A DNA stretch of 64,000 nt from Actinomycetales bacterium (GTDB taxonomy: Bacteria; Actinomycetota; Actinomycetes; S36-B12; UBA5976). The stretch lies in the NCBI GenBank assembly GCA_018969715.1, contig JAGWXT010000006.1:1-64000 (forward strand), given 5' to 3'. Of this stretch, positions 31,765 through 40,943 are shown in pieces. The position numbers and the translations under genes were made by a program. The notes beneath the pieces were generated by a model. It was not told where the DNA came from. It searched no databases and was given only the letters and a program-made list of their open reading frames with translations. Every line of letters starts with the position of its first letter. Positions within the stretch are counted from its first letter, which is position 1.

Positions 31765-32516
31765 TCCGGGGTGACGGCCTGCTCCAAGCAGGCGGGGTCA
31801 CCGGGGGTGAGCCGGGTCTCGACGATTGCGTTCCCGATGCGTTCGATGCGATAGGCGGCCGGCCCGGTCGACGGATCGGCGTCGACATCGCAGATCACCT
31901 CCACCGGCGTGGTGCCCTCATACAGAATGCCGACGTAGTCGTCGGTTGCGTACGAGGTCGGCAGGACACCATCGCTGACGAGGGTCTGCAGCAGCGGCCG
32001 GCGCTGCGCCTCAGAGTCGTAATGGACCCCATTGCCGAACGGCAACAGGCCGAGTCCATTCGTGATGGGGCGCAGGGTGCTGCCGAAGGAGTCGGTCGGG
32101 CCACCGACATGCCAGCAGATTGAGCCGGCGCTGACCCCCGCGAGGATCGTCCCGGACTGCCACGCCTCGCGCATCGCGGCGTCGACCTCATGCAGTCGCC
32201 ACAGGCTCAGCAGGTTGGCCACGCTCCCACCGCCGACCCACACCACATCCGCGGCTGGCAGTAGGTCGGCCGGATTGCGATTGGGCTGCGGAAACAGGGC
32301 CAGGTGATCGACATCGCACGAGGTGCTGCTCAATGCGGAGTACATCCGCGCAAGATAGGCGGGGTCATCGCCGGTGGCGGTCATGACGAGCACCACCCGC
32401 GGTCGCTGCTTGCCGGTCAGCGCCAAGGCGCGCAGGATCGTTCGGCCCGGGCGTTGTACTCCCCACAGCCCGGTGCCGGTGAACCCGCCGCTGGTGGCCA
32501 GGATGCGTGTCGTCAT
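31761..32516 (-). CDS. peptidase E-like (S51 family) hydrolase
   Basis: The 251-residue protein has the S51 nucleophile elbow GVSAGSICW near residue 130 and VVWVGGGSVANLL near 95, as in dipeptidase E and cyanophycinase relatives. The pattern ATSGGFTGTG at the start fits peptidase E-like members that cleave aspartyl dipeptides. The start has no ribosome-binding site. TAGACA lies six bases upstream, so it may be leaderless. It is convergent with nothing and borders the helicase scar at its 3' end. Confidence 0.78.
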   Translation of the reverse strand: MTTRILATSGGFTGTGLWGVQRPGRTILRALALTGKQRPRVVLVMTATGDDPAYLARMYSALSSTSCDVDHLALFPQPNRNPADLLPAADVVWVGGGSVANLLSLWRLHEVDAAMREAWQSGTILAGVSAGSICWHVGGPTDSFGSTLRPITNGLGLLPFGNGVHYDSEAQRRPLLQTLVSDGVLPTSYATDDYVGILYEGTTPVEVICDVDADPSTGPAAYRIERIGNAIVETRLTPGDPACLEQAVTPD

Positions 32517-32572
32517 GGACTGTGTCTACCGCACGGTGGCGACGGTGCCACCAATGCGGGTTGGTGCCCTGC

Positions 32573-33559
32573 TCAGGTGCGGGGGAGTCGGTCGACCCGG
32601 TGCAGTGGCTCGAGGCCGGCCGCGATCCGGTCGAGGTTCTCTGCAGCCCCGGCGGCACGACGCCGTGCGGTGCCATCGGTGACCCCTGCCGTGTGCGGGG
32701 TGACGATGATGCCGGGAGTGTTGAGCAGGGGTGAGTCCGGGGAAGGCGGTTCCTCGGTTGCGACGTCAGTGCCGGCGCCGGCGATCCGTCCCTCCCGCAC
32801 TGCCGCGATCATCGCCGCCTCGTCAACGAGGGCCCCGCGCGCGACATTGACGATGATCGCATTGGACCGCATCCGGCTGATCCGCTCCGCGTTCAGGGTG
32901 TGCCGGGTTTCAGGTGTCACGTGCAGGTGCAGCGAGATGACATCGGCCTCACCGATCAGGTCGTCGAGTCGTTCGGCCGGGTACACGGCCTCGGCGCCCC
33001 AGAGCTCCCGGGTCGCGTCGTCGACCTCCACGATGTCAGTGGCGAGCACGCGCATGCCGAAACCACGCGCCCGACGTGACAGCTCGCGGGCGCTGGCACC
33101 GAAGCCGATGCACAGCAACGTCTGCTCGTCCAGCTCCGTTCCGGTCGGCTTGTACATGATCCCGCCGGCCAGGTTGGCCTGCTGGATGGGGTAGTGGCGA
33201 CGCACCAGCATCATCAGCAGCATTGCGTGCTCGGCCAGTGCGATCGCCGACATGGGTCCGGGGCAGTTCGAGATCAGGACGGGCCGGGTCGACCAGTAGT
33301 CGAAGTCGAAGTGCTCGATGCCGGTGCCGAGGATCTGCCAGAAGCGCACCTTGGGCGCCGCATCCAACTGCTCCGGTCGACCCCAGGAGCCGCCCAGGTC
33401 GAGCACCGCGTCGACGTCGGCGAACTGCGGGGCCAGTGGAAGACTCTCGTCGTAGATCCGCAGATCGTGGTTCGGGGCGACGGCTGCAACAACTTCCGCC
33501 TGCCATTGTGGATCGGCGCCACGTCCGGGCAGGTAGATGACGGTGAGGCGCTCGGCCAC
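32573..33559 (-). CDS. D-isomer-specific 2-hydroxyacid dehydrogenase
   Basis: GTG 33559 after CAGGAGC gives 328 residues. The catalytic domain halves surround a nucleotide-binding domain with TLLCIGFGASARELSRRA (a relaxed GxGxxA/S motif), the active-site arginine in NVARGALVDE, the glutamate in VATEEPP, and the histidine in VTPHTAGVT. It would reduce 2-oxoacids with NADH. Substrate is unknown. It is divergent from a second member of the same superfamily at 33772. Confidence 0.85.
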   Translation of the reverse strand: MAERLTVIYLPGRGADPQWQAEVVAAVAPNHDLRIYDESLPLAPQFADVDAVLDLGGSWGRPEQLDAAPKVRFWQILGTGIEHFDFDYWSTRPVLISNCPGPMSAIALAEHAMLLMMLVRRHYPIQQANLAGGIMYKPTGTELDEQTLLCIGFGASARELSRRARGFGMRVLATDIVEVDDATRELWGAEAVYPAERLDDLIGEADVISLHLHVTPETRHTLNAERISRMRSNAIIVNVARGALVDEAAMIAAVREGRIAGAGTDVATEEPPSPDSPLLNTPGIIVTPHTAGVTDGTARRRAAGAAENLDRIAAGLEPLHRVDRLPRT

Positions 33560-33771
33560 GTTTGCTCCTGTTCTTTGTGGCGGGTGGGACCCGCGACTGC
33601 GGCACGGCGGGTGGCACCCGCGACGGAGCGGTCGATGCGGCCCCCACGCCGGCTTCCGTTCCGGACCCCACAACGACCATGCTGTCAACTGTCGACGCAG
33701 TTGTACCATGACCGCGATCGGGGGATCGCCCGCGTCAACCGGGCCAGTTGCCGACCGCTGAAGGAGTGCCG
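33560..33771. promoter_or_regulatory. divergent control region with two mini-hairpins and a CAACTG palindrome
   Basis: Two copies of GCGGGTGGnACCCGC (near 33580 and 33608) each fold into a 6-bp stem. Further right CAACTG-TCGACG-CAGTTG (33686-33703) is a perfect 6-bp-arm palindrome and a candidate operator for one or both dehydrogenase genes. Confidence 0.4.
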
Positions 33772-34707
33772 ATGTCCCACGAGCGGGTGCTCATCATGGA
33801 CTATGCATGGCCCGACCTCGCCATTGAGACGGCAATCCTCACCGATGCCGGCTTCGAGATCGTTTCCGTGGTTGACGAGGGTGTCCCGGCGATGGACCTC
33901 GTCGGCGACTGTGTGGCGATCATCACCTGCTGGGCGCAGGTGCCGGCCGAATTGCTGCGCGCGGCACACAAGGCTCGGGTCGTCGCGCGGTTCGGGGTGG
34001 GCGTGGACAACATCGACGTCGCCGAGGCGCGCCGACTCGGCCTGCCGGTGACCTACGTGCCCGACTACTGCATGGAGGAGGTCTCCGACCATGCGCTGGC
34101 ACTCGCGCTGGCGTGGTTCCGAGGCGTGGTCCACCTCGACCGGATGATCCGCGCCGGGCAATGGAGCCCCGCGGCGGCCCGGCTGCGACGGATGTCGGCA
34201 CTCACCGTCGGGGTGTGGGGGTACGGGCGGATCGGACGGCGTACTGCCGAGAAGTTCGCCGCCGTCGGCAGTCGGGTGATCGCCCACGATCCCTACGCCC
34301 CAGCCGGACCCCCCGCGACGATGGTCGACCTGTCCACGCTGCTGGCCGAGTCCGACATCCTCACCCTGCACATGCCCCCGTCGTCCAGCGGTCCGACGGT
34401 CACAATGGCCGACTTCACGCGGATGGGACGCGAGTCGCTGCTGATCAACACCGCCCGTGGTGGGCTGGTCGACAACGACGACCTGATCGCCGCCCTCAAC
34501 GACGGTCTGATCGGGGCAGCAGCACTGGACGTTGTCGCAGGGGAACCCGACCTGCCGGCTGCGCTCATCGATCACCCGCGCACGATCCTCACCCCGCATG
34601 TGGCCTTCTCATCCCGGGAGTCAGTGGTGGAATTGCGGCAGCGCACCGCCGAGGATGTCGTGCGCGTGCTGCGCGGTGAGCCAGCGCGCAACCCGTACCC
34701 GGGCTGA
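33772..34707 (+). CDS. D-isomer-specific 2-hydroxyacid dehydrogenase, phosphoglycerate dehydrogenase-like
   Basis: ATG 33772 follows AAGGAGTG. The 311-residue protein has VVARFGVGVDNIDV, the cofactor loop VGVWGYGRIGRRTAEKF, the catalytic arginine in NTARGGLVDNDDL, glutamate in VVAGEPDLP and histidine in LTPHVAFSS. It resembles C-terminal-binding-protein/SerA-like dehydrogenases without the ACT domain of full SerA. Role in 2-oxoacid metabolism, substrate unknown. Divergent from the 32573-33559 homologue. Confidence 0.86.
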   Translation: MSHERVLIMDYAWPDLAIETAILTDAGFEIVSVVDEGVPAMDLVGDCVAIITCWAQVPAELLRAAHKARVVARFGVGVDNIDVAEARRLGLPVTYVPDYCMEEVSDHALALALAWFRGVVHLDRMIRAGQWSPAAARLRRMSALTVGVWGYGRIGRRTAEKFAAVGSRVIAHDPYAPAGPPATMVDLSTLLAESDILTLHMPPSSSGPTVTMADFTRMGRESLLINTARGGLVDNDDLIAALNDGLIGAAALDVVAGEPDLPAALIDHPRTILTPHVAFSSRESVVELRQRTAEDVVRVLRGEPARNPYPG

Positions 34708-34792
34708 TAGCGGAACGGACGGCTACCCTTCACGCGGGCGCACCGTGCTCGCGCCGCTGCCCGCAGGGCACCGCTGAAGAAGGGGGGAAGGC

Positions 34793-35230
34793 GTGTCGAG
34801 TTCACCGCTCACGGTTGCGGTCACGACCTCAGCTGGCGCCGCAGATGCGCTCCGAGCGGTGGCCGAGGCCTTCGGCTCATGCGGGAGGGCGGTGGCCGCA
34901 TCCGGCTCGACGGTCACCGTGTCGGGGCCGGCCCCCGGTCCCTTCGGGCCCTTCCTCGCCAGCACCACAACCGTCGCCCTTGAGCGGTTCGGCGCCGGCT
35001 ACCTCCTGCATGCGCGATCGGCCCTCCAACCCTCGGGTCTGTACTGGACGAGAGCTGTGCTCTTCCTGGTGATCGGCCTGGTCATGCTGTTCGTCTTCCC
35101 GCCCCTGGTTGTCCTCGCATTCAGCGGCCTCCTGCTGCCCGCACTGTTCCGCCCATCCCAGCGGGCGAAGGTCCACGAGGACGTCGAACGCCGGCTGCGC
35201 CAGGCGGCGGCACGCCTCAGCCTGACGTAG
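34793..35230 (+). CDS. small protein with two C-terminal TM segments, unknown function
   Basis: The 145-residue protein has a cytoplasmic-type N-terminal domain (about 1-80) of alternating small and polar residues, then hydrophobic stretches at about 84-102 and 104-122 and a basic tail (SQRAKVHEDVERRLRQ). GTG 34793 follows GGGGGGAAGG. The next gene is a mechanosensitive channel, 46 bases away with its own leaderless promoter. No family recognised. Confidence 0.6.
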   Translation: MSSSPLTVAVTTSAGAADALRAVAEAFGSCGRAVAASGSTVTVSGPAPGPFGPFLASTTTVALERFGAGYLLHARSALQPSGLYWTRAVLFLVIGLVMLFVFPPLVVLAFSGLLLPALFRPSQRAKVHEDVERRLRQAAARLSLT

Positions 35231-35276
35231 GGGGGTCGGCGCGGCCCCGCCCAGCGGGGCGTCCTACCGTGACGCC

Positions 35277-36170
35277 ATGGAAGACATCAGCGGTGTCATG
35301 GCCACCCTGCCGGTGCGGATCCTGTTGATCGTCCTCGCCGCCGGGATCATTCAGGTGACCCTGCGATGGTCACTGCGCAGGGTGGTGGAGCGCACCGCCG
35401 CCCGCGCCCAGGCGCTGCACGCAGGCCCGAGGGCGCTGGTCGTGCTCGGCCGAGCCGCTGTCAGTGATCGGGCACGGTCGGAGCAGCGTGTGCGTGGGGT
35501 CGGCAGCCTGTTGGGAAGCATCGTCGGTGTGGTGGTGTGGTCGGTTGCACTGCTGACGATCATGCCGCTGCTGGGGATCGATATCGCCCCCCTGCTGGCC
35601 AGTGCGAGTGTGCTCGGGGTAGCGCTGGGCTTTGGTGCGCAGACCCTCATCCGCGACTACCTATCAGGCTTCTTCATCGTCGTCGAGGATCAGTACGGTG
35701 TCGGCGACATCATTGACGTCAATGGCACCGTCGGTACCGTGGAGGAGGTGGCGCTGCGGTACACCCGGCTGCGTGATCTCGCTGGCGTCGTCTGGTATAT
35801 CCGCAATGGGGAGATCATGACGGTGGCCAACCGCTCCCAGGGCTCAACACTGGCGATCGTCGACATCCCGGTGGCCTATCGAACCGACCTCGACCGGGTG
35901 CGACAGGCGGTGACCGAGGTCGCCACTGCCCTAGGCGCCGACCCCGACTACGGACCCCGACTGCTGGGCCCGGTGACGTTCGCCGGGGTGGAGACCGTCA
36001 CCGGCAACGCCCTCACCGTGCGCGTGATGGCGAAGGCGTCCCCGGCTGACCAGATCCCCCTCGCCCGCGAGATTCGGGAGCGGCTCAAGGGAGCCTTCGA
36101 CCGTGCGGATATCGAGGTGCCGCAGCTGCCCGGGCTGCTGCCGCCGCCGCCCCCGAACCTTGGCGTCTGA
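35277..36170 (+). CDS. small-conductance mechanosensitive channel (MscS family)
   Basis: The 297-residue protein has an N-terminal membrane helix, a second near residue 85, and the MscS pore helix and beta domain: GVALGFGAQTLIRDYLSGFFIVVEDQYGVGDII near 120-150, GTVEEVALRYTRLRD, and WYIRNGEI. It should release solutes on hypo-osmotic shock, which fits the osmolyte importer elsewhere in the window. TACCGT (35265-35270) six bases before ATG 35277 and lack of a ribosome-binding site indicate a leaderless message. Confidence 0.88.
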   Translation: MEDISGVMATLPVRILLIVLAAGIIQVTLRWSLRRVVERTAARAQALHAGPRALVVLGRAAVSDRARSEQRVRGVGSLLGSIVGVVVWSVALLTIMPLLGIDIAPLLASASVLGVALGFGAQTLIRDYLSGFFIVVEDQYGVGDIIDVNGTVGTVEEVALRYTRLRDLAGVVWYIRNGEIMTVANRSQGSTLAIVDIPVAYRTDLDRVRQAVTEVATALGADPDYGPRLLGPVTFAGVETVTGNALTVRVMAKASPADQIPLAREIRERLKGAFDRADIEVPQLPGLLPPPPPNLGV

Positions 36171-36223
36171 GGGCTGCCGCTGCCCGGCGGCGACTGCGGG
36201 GTGCCGGTGCCAGACTGGCCGCC

Positions 36224-36571
36224 GTGGTCATCCCGCCGGAGCACTTTGAGGTGCTCGTCGAGCGTGCCCTCGCCACCCTTCCCGCCGCCCTCGCCGCGCA
36301 GATGGAGAACATCGTCATCGTCATCGAGGACCAGCCACCCGATGATGACCCCGACCTCCTTGGCCTCTACAGCGGGGTCCCTCTCACCGAGCGGGGTGAG
36401 CACTACGCCGGCCAACTGCCTGACCAGATCACCATCTACCGCCTGCCGATCCTTGACATGTGCCAGACCATGGACGAGGTTGTGGCCGAGGTGCGCATCA
36501 CGGTCATCCACGAGATCGCCCACCACTTCGGCATCGATGATGAGCGGTTGGCTGCACTGGGGTACGACTAG
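36224..36571 (+). CDS. metallopeptidase-like protein with HExxH motif (zincin family)
   Basis: The 115-residue protein has a central acidic segment (IEDQPPDDDPDLLGLYSG) and a C-terminal VIHEIAHHFGIDD, the HExxH-type zinc site of the small actinobacterial metallopeptidase family (DUF1025-like). GTG 36224 is the likely start. The stop overlaps the convergent phosphoesterase stop by four bases. Physiological substrate is unknown. Confidence 0.8.
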   Translation: MVIPPEHFEVLVERALATLPAALAAQMENIVIVIEDQPPDDDPDLLGLYSGVPLTERGEHYAGQLPDQITIYRLPILDMCQTMDEVVAEVRITVIHEIAHHFGIDDERLAALGYD

Positions 36572-38109
36572 GCGAGCGGATCCGCGACCCGCCACACGGT
36601 GTTGCGGACACTCGTCCGTTCGGTACCCGATGCCTGCCCGCCCGTGATCGGTTCCCGAGTGCCGCGTGCCCGGTCGTGATAGTCGTTGGCCGCGAGGTCG
36701 CGCGCCAGTGAGGCCAGGGTGAGCGGATTCTCCAGCGGATCGCCCTGCCACGTCAGCCCACCGGCATGGTCAACAACCGTGCTGACGATGGCCAGCGACG
36801 GCTCACCGTCGTGCACCTCGCGGATGAACTCCAGAATGCGCGCCTGCTGCGGCCAGTCGATGAGAGAGGCCGTCACGATCTCCCAGCAGCCAGCCGGCAG
36901 GCGGCTGCCCCGGCCGCGGGGATGACCAGGACGCGGGTGCAGTCGCGCGGCATGCCGATGAATGTGTCCGGTGAGTAGCGCGACCACCTGTGGATGCTCA
37001 GCGATCAGGGTGGTGAGCCGCTCGCCCGTCACCCGTGGCGCAGCCCCCATCGGCGCGTAGTCGTTGGTCAGCGAGATCGTGGGATGATGACAGACGATCA
37101 CCACGTACTCCTCGGCCGTCTGCGCGAGGGTCTCCGCCAGCCAATGGCACTGGCTCTCCGTGAGGGATCCGTTCCAGCCGCCGTGCGGGTTGACCGTATC
37201 TAGGGTGATGATCGTGACACCGCCGATCCGAGTGCGGCGATCACCCGCCACCAGCGGTGCGACGATGGCGCGGCGTGGATCGGAGGCGATGGCAGATCGT
37301 GGGGAGCTCAGGTCGTGCAGGTAGCGCGCTGGGCCGTATTCCGGGATCGCCTCGGCCGTTATCAGCGGGTCCGCGCCAGCCGGTAGGCCGGTGATCCGCT
37401 CACCTCCCACAGCCAGTCGTGCAAGGGGTTCAGTCACGGGGACGGTCCCCTGCAACAGCACATCATGATTGCCCGAAACCGTGATGACCGGCAGCCGAGC
37501 ACCCGGTGAGGCCATGGGCGAGCGGGCGGCGGTGATCAGCCCTGGCACCGTGGGGTAGCCGTAGCCGAGGGTTGGCCGGTCGCCACCGCAGTCCGGGTGC
37601 CAGTAGCGGGCATCGAAGTCCATCCCGGTACCGGCCCCGACCCAGGAGCTGTGCAGGGGGTCGCCGCTTGCGGGAGTGACGCCACCGCCGCGCAGGACAG
37701 CGGTGAACCACTCCCACTCATTTCCTTGAGCGTTGTCGGTGGTGTCCCCGCCGATGATGAGGGCGTTGATCCCGCCGCCACTGATGGGCGCCGACTTTAC
37801 CGAGGCAATCGCCTGCAGCATGGCAATCAGTAGTGGAACCGTGAGGATCTCATGTGGTCGGTAGGTGCCGATCTCGCCGAGTGCCGTGGCGTACGGGGAG
37901 TCCTCATCGCCGAAGCGATCGAGGTACTCAAGTCGTGCCGGTGACTCGGCATCGCAGATGTGGGGGTCCGTCAGATGCCACAGGGCGGCCAGCAGCTCAC
38001 CCTCGCCGGGTGCCGCGCGGTGTGGTTCTCCCTCGCAAGCCTGCAATGCCCGCCACCCGCGTGCGCCGGGCCGGCCGCGGAGGATGCGACGGTGGATGGT
38101 CGTCGTCAC
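36568..38109 (-). CDS. calcineurin-like metallophosphoesterase, TIGR03767-like
   Basis: The 513-residue protein has the five metal-site motifs spread by long inserts: HLTDPHICD (D-x-H), IIGGDTTDN (GD), SGNHD (GNHD), VCHHP and TGHIHRH (GHxH). This spacing matches the actinobacterial TIGR03767 type. I see no Tat or Sec signal, so it may act in the cytoplasm. It is the last gene of an SBP-permease-permease-ATPase operon and its ATG overlaps the ATPase stop (ATGA), which suggests it processes an imported phosphorylated compound. That is inference. Confidence 0.8.
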   Translation of the reverse strand: MTTTIHRRILRGRPGARGWRALQACEGEPHRAAPGEGELLAALWHLTDPHICDAESPARLEYLDRFGDEDSPYATALGEIGTYRPHEILTVPLLIAMLQAIASVKSAPISGGGINALIIGGDTTDNAQGNEWEWFTAVLRGGGVTPASGDPLHSSWVGAGTGMDFDARYWHPDCGGDRPTLGYGYPTVPGLITAARSPMASPGARLPVITVSGNHDVLLQGTVPVTEPLARLAVGGERITGLPAGADPLITAEAIPEYGPARYLHDLSSPRSAIASDPRRAIVAPLVAGDRRTRIGGVTIITLDTVNPHGGWNGSLTESQCHWLAETLAQTAEEYVVIVCHHPTISLTNDYAPMGAAPRVTGERLTTLIAEHPQVVALLTGHIHRHAARLHPRPGHPRGRGSRLPAGCWEIVTASLIDWPQQARILEFIREVHDGEPSLAIVSTVVDHAGGLTWQGDPLENPLTLASLARDLAANDYHDRARGTREPITGGQASGTERTSVRNTVWRVADPLA

Positions 38110-39167
38110 GATGCACCGACGACGATGCTCATGATGTCCTCCCGCAGCTGAACGGAGACCCGGGTACCCGTGGTGAGTGACACCGCCCCAGTGCTGACCA
38201 GGTCGGCATCGATCCGGGAGCCGTCATCGGCACTGAGCGCCAGCCGTGTGAGGGGGCCGGCGAACGTGACCTCGCTCACGACCCACGCTCCTGACTGGTC
38301 GGCTGCGACAGTCAGGTGTTCCGGCCGGATCAGTGCCGCGCCGGAGACTCCTTCCTGTGCGGTGCGAGCGGATGCCACCGCTCGGCCGAGAACCAGCCAT
38401 GTGCCATCGGCCAGGCCAGTGGCCGGAATTCGGTTCACCGTCCCGACGAAGCCCGCCACGAATGGGGTGGCCGGGGTGTCGTACAGCGTGCGCGGTGTAT
38501 CCACCTGCTCCAGGCGACCAGCGTTCATGACCGCCACTCGATCGGCGATCGCAAGGGCCTCGACCTGATCGTGCGTGACAAGGATGGTCGTGATCCCGGT
38601 GGCTCGCTGGACTGCGCGAATCTCCTCGCGAAGTGACTCGCGCACCTTCGCATCGAGGGCGGAGAGGGGCTCATCGAGCAGGAGGACGCGCGGCTCCGGG
38701 GCGATCGCCCGGGCAAGCGCCACGCGCTGCTTCTGCCCCCCCGACATCTGCTCGGGATACTTTCCCGCCTGATCGGTCAGCCGGGTCACCGTGAGCAGGT
38801 CGGCGACCCGGCTGCGGCGACGACGTGCGGGCCAGCCTCGGGTGCGGAGGCCGAACTCGATGTTTTCGGCTGCGGTGAGGTTGGGGAACAGGCTGTAGTC
38901 CTGGAACACCATCCCGAAGGACCGACGGGGCACGGGAACCGAGGTGATGTCCTCTGCCCCGAGCAGCACCCGACCGGCATCCGGCGACTCGAACCCGGCG
39001 ACCACCCGCAGGGCTGTCGTCTTGCCGCAGCCGCTCGGCCCCAGCAGGCACATGAGTTCCCCGGCGGCCACCTCCAAGGTGAACAGGTCCAGCGCGGTGG
39101 TGGTGCCGAACCGCTTTGTGACCGCGGACAGGGTGACGCTATTGGCCGTACCGAGCTCCGTGGGCAT
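38106..39167 (-). CDS. ABC transporter ATP-binding protein (PotA/FbpC-like)
   Basis: The 353-residue ATPase has Walker A GPSGCGKTT near residue 42, the signature MSGGQKQRVALARAI, Walker B VLLLDEPLSALDAKVRESL and H-loop ILVTHDQVEA. About 110 residues after it form a TOBE-like C-terminal domain, as in polyamine, iron and phosphonate importers. It is coupled to both neighbours: the upstream permease ends four bases before its start, and its stop overlaps the phosphoesterase start. Confidence 0.88.
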   Translation of the reverse strand: MPTELGTANSVTLSAVTKRFGTTTALDLFTLEVAAGELMCLLGPSGCGKTTALRVVAGFESPDAGRVLLGAEDITSVPVPRRSFGMVFQDYSLFPNLTAAENIEFGLRTRGWPARRRRSRVADLLTVTRLTDQAGKYPEQMSGGQKQRVALARAIAPEPRVLLLDEPLSALDAKVRESLREEIRAVQRATGITTILVTHDQVEALAIADRVAVMNAGRLEQVDTPRTLYDTPATPFVAGFVGTVNRIPATGLADGTWLVLGRAVASARTAQEGVSGAALIRPEHLTVAADQSGAWVVSEVTFAGPLTRLALSADDGSRIDADLVSTGAVSLTTGTRVSVQLREDIMSIVVGAS

Positions 39168-39171
39168 TTCC

Positions 39172-39975
39172 TCACACTCCTACCGGTTGGATCGACACCC
39201 GCTGGCGGCGCAGGCTGCGCACCAGCAGCCAGATGACGAGGGCCGTGAGCACCATGACGAGCAGGGCCAAGGCCAGTCCGCCACGCGGATCGCTGCCCTG
39301 GTACACGACCAGATAGGTCGGCAGCGTTGACTTCAGCAGCAGGGACGCGAAGGCGAATTCCCCGAAGACGAATGCGATGGTCAGTGCACCGGCTGCGGTA
39401 ATCGAGGCGCGCATGTTCGGAAGCAGAATCCGCGCGATCACCACGGGCAGTGACGCCCCCAGTACGCGCGCCGCCTCGTAGAGGGTTCGGGCATTGAAGG
39501 CCCGCAGTCCCGCGTCGAGCGCCCGGTAGGTGAAGGGCAGCGCCCACAGGGCATAGAAGGGTACGAGGCTGTAGGTGCTGGCAAGGAACCACGGCGCAGT
39601 GAGACGGAAGGTTCCCGCCACCCCGACGACCAGGGCGATCGGGGGGACCACCCAGGGCAGCAGCGTCAATCCGACCAGCAGGGGGCGAAGTTGCGGTGCG
39701 CGGACCTCCACGACAATCGCCGCCGGGACCAGCAGCGCGAGGTTGAGCGCCACCGCCAGCAGTGCGAGGGTGAGGCTGATCCAGGCCGCCCGCAGGGTCA
39801 TCGGATCGGAGATCGCGCTGATCAGTGGTCCCAGTGACCAGCCCGTGAACATCGTCTCCGGGGTGAGGAGGGCGACCGGGACGGCTTGGAAGGCAAACCG
39901 TGCCATGGCGAGCATGGGAATGGCGAAGTAGGCCCCGAGGGCGCACAGGAACACCGCCCGCGCGACTGATCTCAT
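39172..39975 (-). CDS. ABC transporter permease (PotC/FbpB-like)
   Basis: The 267-residue membrane protein has six predicted TM segments and the EAA loop (LYEAARVLGASLPVVIARILLP). It is the second permease of the operon, 16 bases after the first. Together they would form the channel for the substrate delivered by the lipoprotein at 40944-42116. Confidence 0.86.
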   Translation of the reverse strand: MRSVARAVFLCALGAYFAIPMLAMARFAFQAVPVALLTPETMFTGWSLGPLISAISDPMTLRAAWISLTLALLAVALNLALLVPAAIVVEVRAPQLRPLLVGLTLLPWVVPPIALVVGVAGTFRLTAPWFLASTYSLVPFYALWALPFTYRALDAGLRAFNARTLYEAARVLGASLPVVIARILLPNMRASITAAGALTIAFVFGEFAFASLLLKSTLPTYLVVYQGSDPRGGLALALLVMVLTALVIWLLVRSLRRQRVSIQPVGV

Positions 39976-39991
39976 GGCTCCCCCTTGTCCA

Positions 39992-40864
39992 TCAGGTGTT
40001 GACCCACCGCAGGGTGCGTCGCTGCAGGGCGGTCATCAACAGCAGGCTGGTCAGCAGCAGGGCGATCACGCAGGCGACGATCGCGTTGCCGAGATCCTCC
40101 TCACCGGTGATCACGTTGCCCTGCAGCAGGAATCGGATCTGCAGCGGCACCAGCTGCGCACTGGGATTGAGGACGTACACCGTGGCGTAGGCCGCGAATG
40201 CGTTCACGAACAGCAGCAGCATGCCGCCGAGGGCCGCAGGTGCCACGATCGGAATGCCGACCCGCCACCAGAAGGTGAAGGGCCCGGCCCCAAGGATCGC
40301 CGCGGCCTCCTGCCAGGATCGGCGCACGCCCTGCAAGGCGGGCACCATCACCAGGAACATGAGGGGAATCTGGAAGTACAGGTAGACCACGACCAGCCCC
40401 CAGAAGCCGGTCACCGTGACCCCCAGCCCGGCGAGGTCGATGCCCCCGGTGGCGAACAGTCGGGTCAGCACGCCCTGGGCGCCGAGGGTGGCGATGAAGG
40501 CGAATCCCAGCGGCACCCCGCCCAGTTGTGAGGCGACGGCAGACCACGAATCGACCGCTGAGCGAAGCCATGCCGGGCGCTGGAGGTCGCGGACTGTCGC
40601 GGCCAGGGCGATCCCGATCAGGCCGCCGATCAGTGCGGAGGTTGCGGAGAGGACGGTGGAGTTCCAGAACCCACGTCCATAGGAGCCAGACAGGGCCGAC
40701 TGCACCGCTGACAGACCGAACTGGCCGTCCGGGGTGAGCGCCTTTGTCACCACCACGATGGTGGGGAAGAGGAGGAACAGCCCGATGAAGGCGAGGAAGG
40801 GCAGGGTCAGTGCAGCCGCCAGCCGGCCATCGGGGCCCCGTAGCACTTGCCATGTTGTGCGCAT
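39992..40864 (-). CDS. ABC transporter permease (PotB-like)
   Basis: The protein (290 residues from ATG 40864, which follows AGGAGAACG) has six TM segments and the cytoplasmic loop WQEAAAILGAGPFTFWWRVGIP. An ATG at 40876 is in frame but lacks a ribosome-binding site. A 19-bp stem-loop lies between it and the upstream binding-protein gene. Confidence 0.86.
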   Translation of the reverse strand: MRTTWQVLRGPDGRLAAALTLPFLAFIGLFLLFPTIVVVTKALTPDGQFGLSAVQSALSGSYGRGFWNSTVLSATSALIGGLIGIALAATVRDLQRPAWLRSAVDSWSAVASQLGGVPLGFAFIATLGAQGVLTRLFATGGIDLAGLGVTVTGFWGLVVVYLYFQIPLMFLVMVPALQGVRRSWQEAAAILGAGPFTFWWRVGIPIVAPAALGGMLLLFVNAFAAYATVYVLNPSAQLVPLQIRFLLQGNVITGEEDLGNAIVACVIALLLTSLLLMTALQRRTLRWVNT

Positions 40865-40885
40865 CGTTCTCCTCATCGACCATGC

Positions 40886-40926
40886 GCTGGGGGTGGGCCA
40901 CCTGTGACAGGTGGCCCACCCCCAGC
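40886..40926 (-). promoter_or_regulatory. 19-bp intercistronic stem-loop after the binding-protein gene
   Basis: A perfect 19-bp inverted repeat with a 3-base loop (arms from GCTGGGGGTGGGCCACCTG) fills most of the gap between SBP stop and permease start. There is no T-run, so it is more likely to stabilise the SBP message or attenuate downstream expression than to end transcription. Confidence 0.8.
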
Positions 40927-40943
40927 AAGTCCCGGTTGACCGA

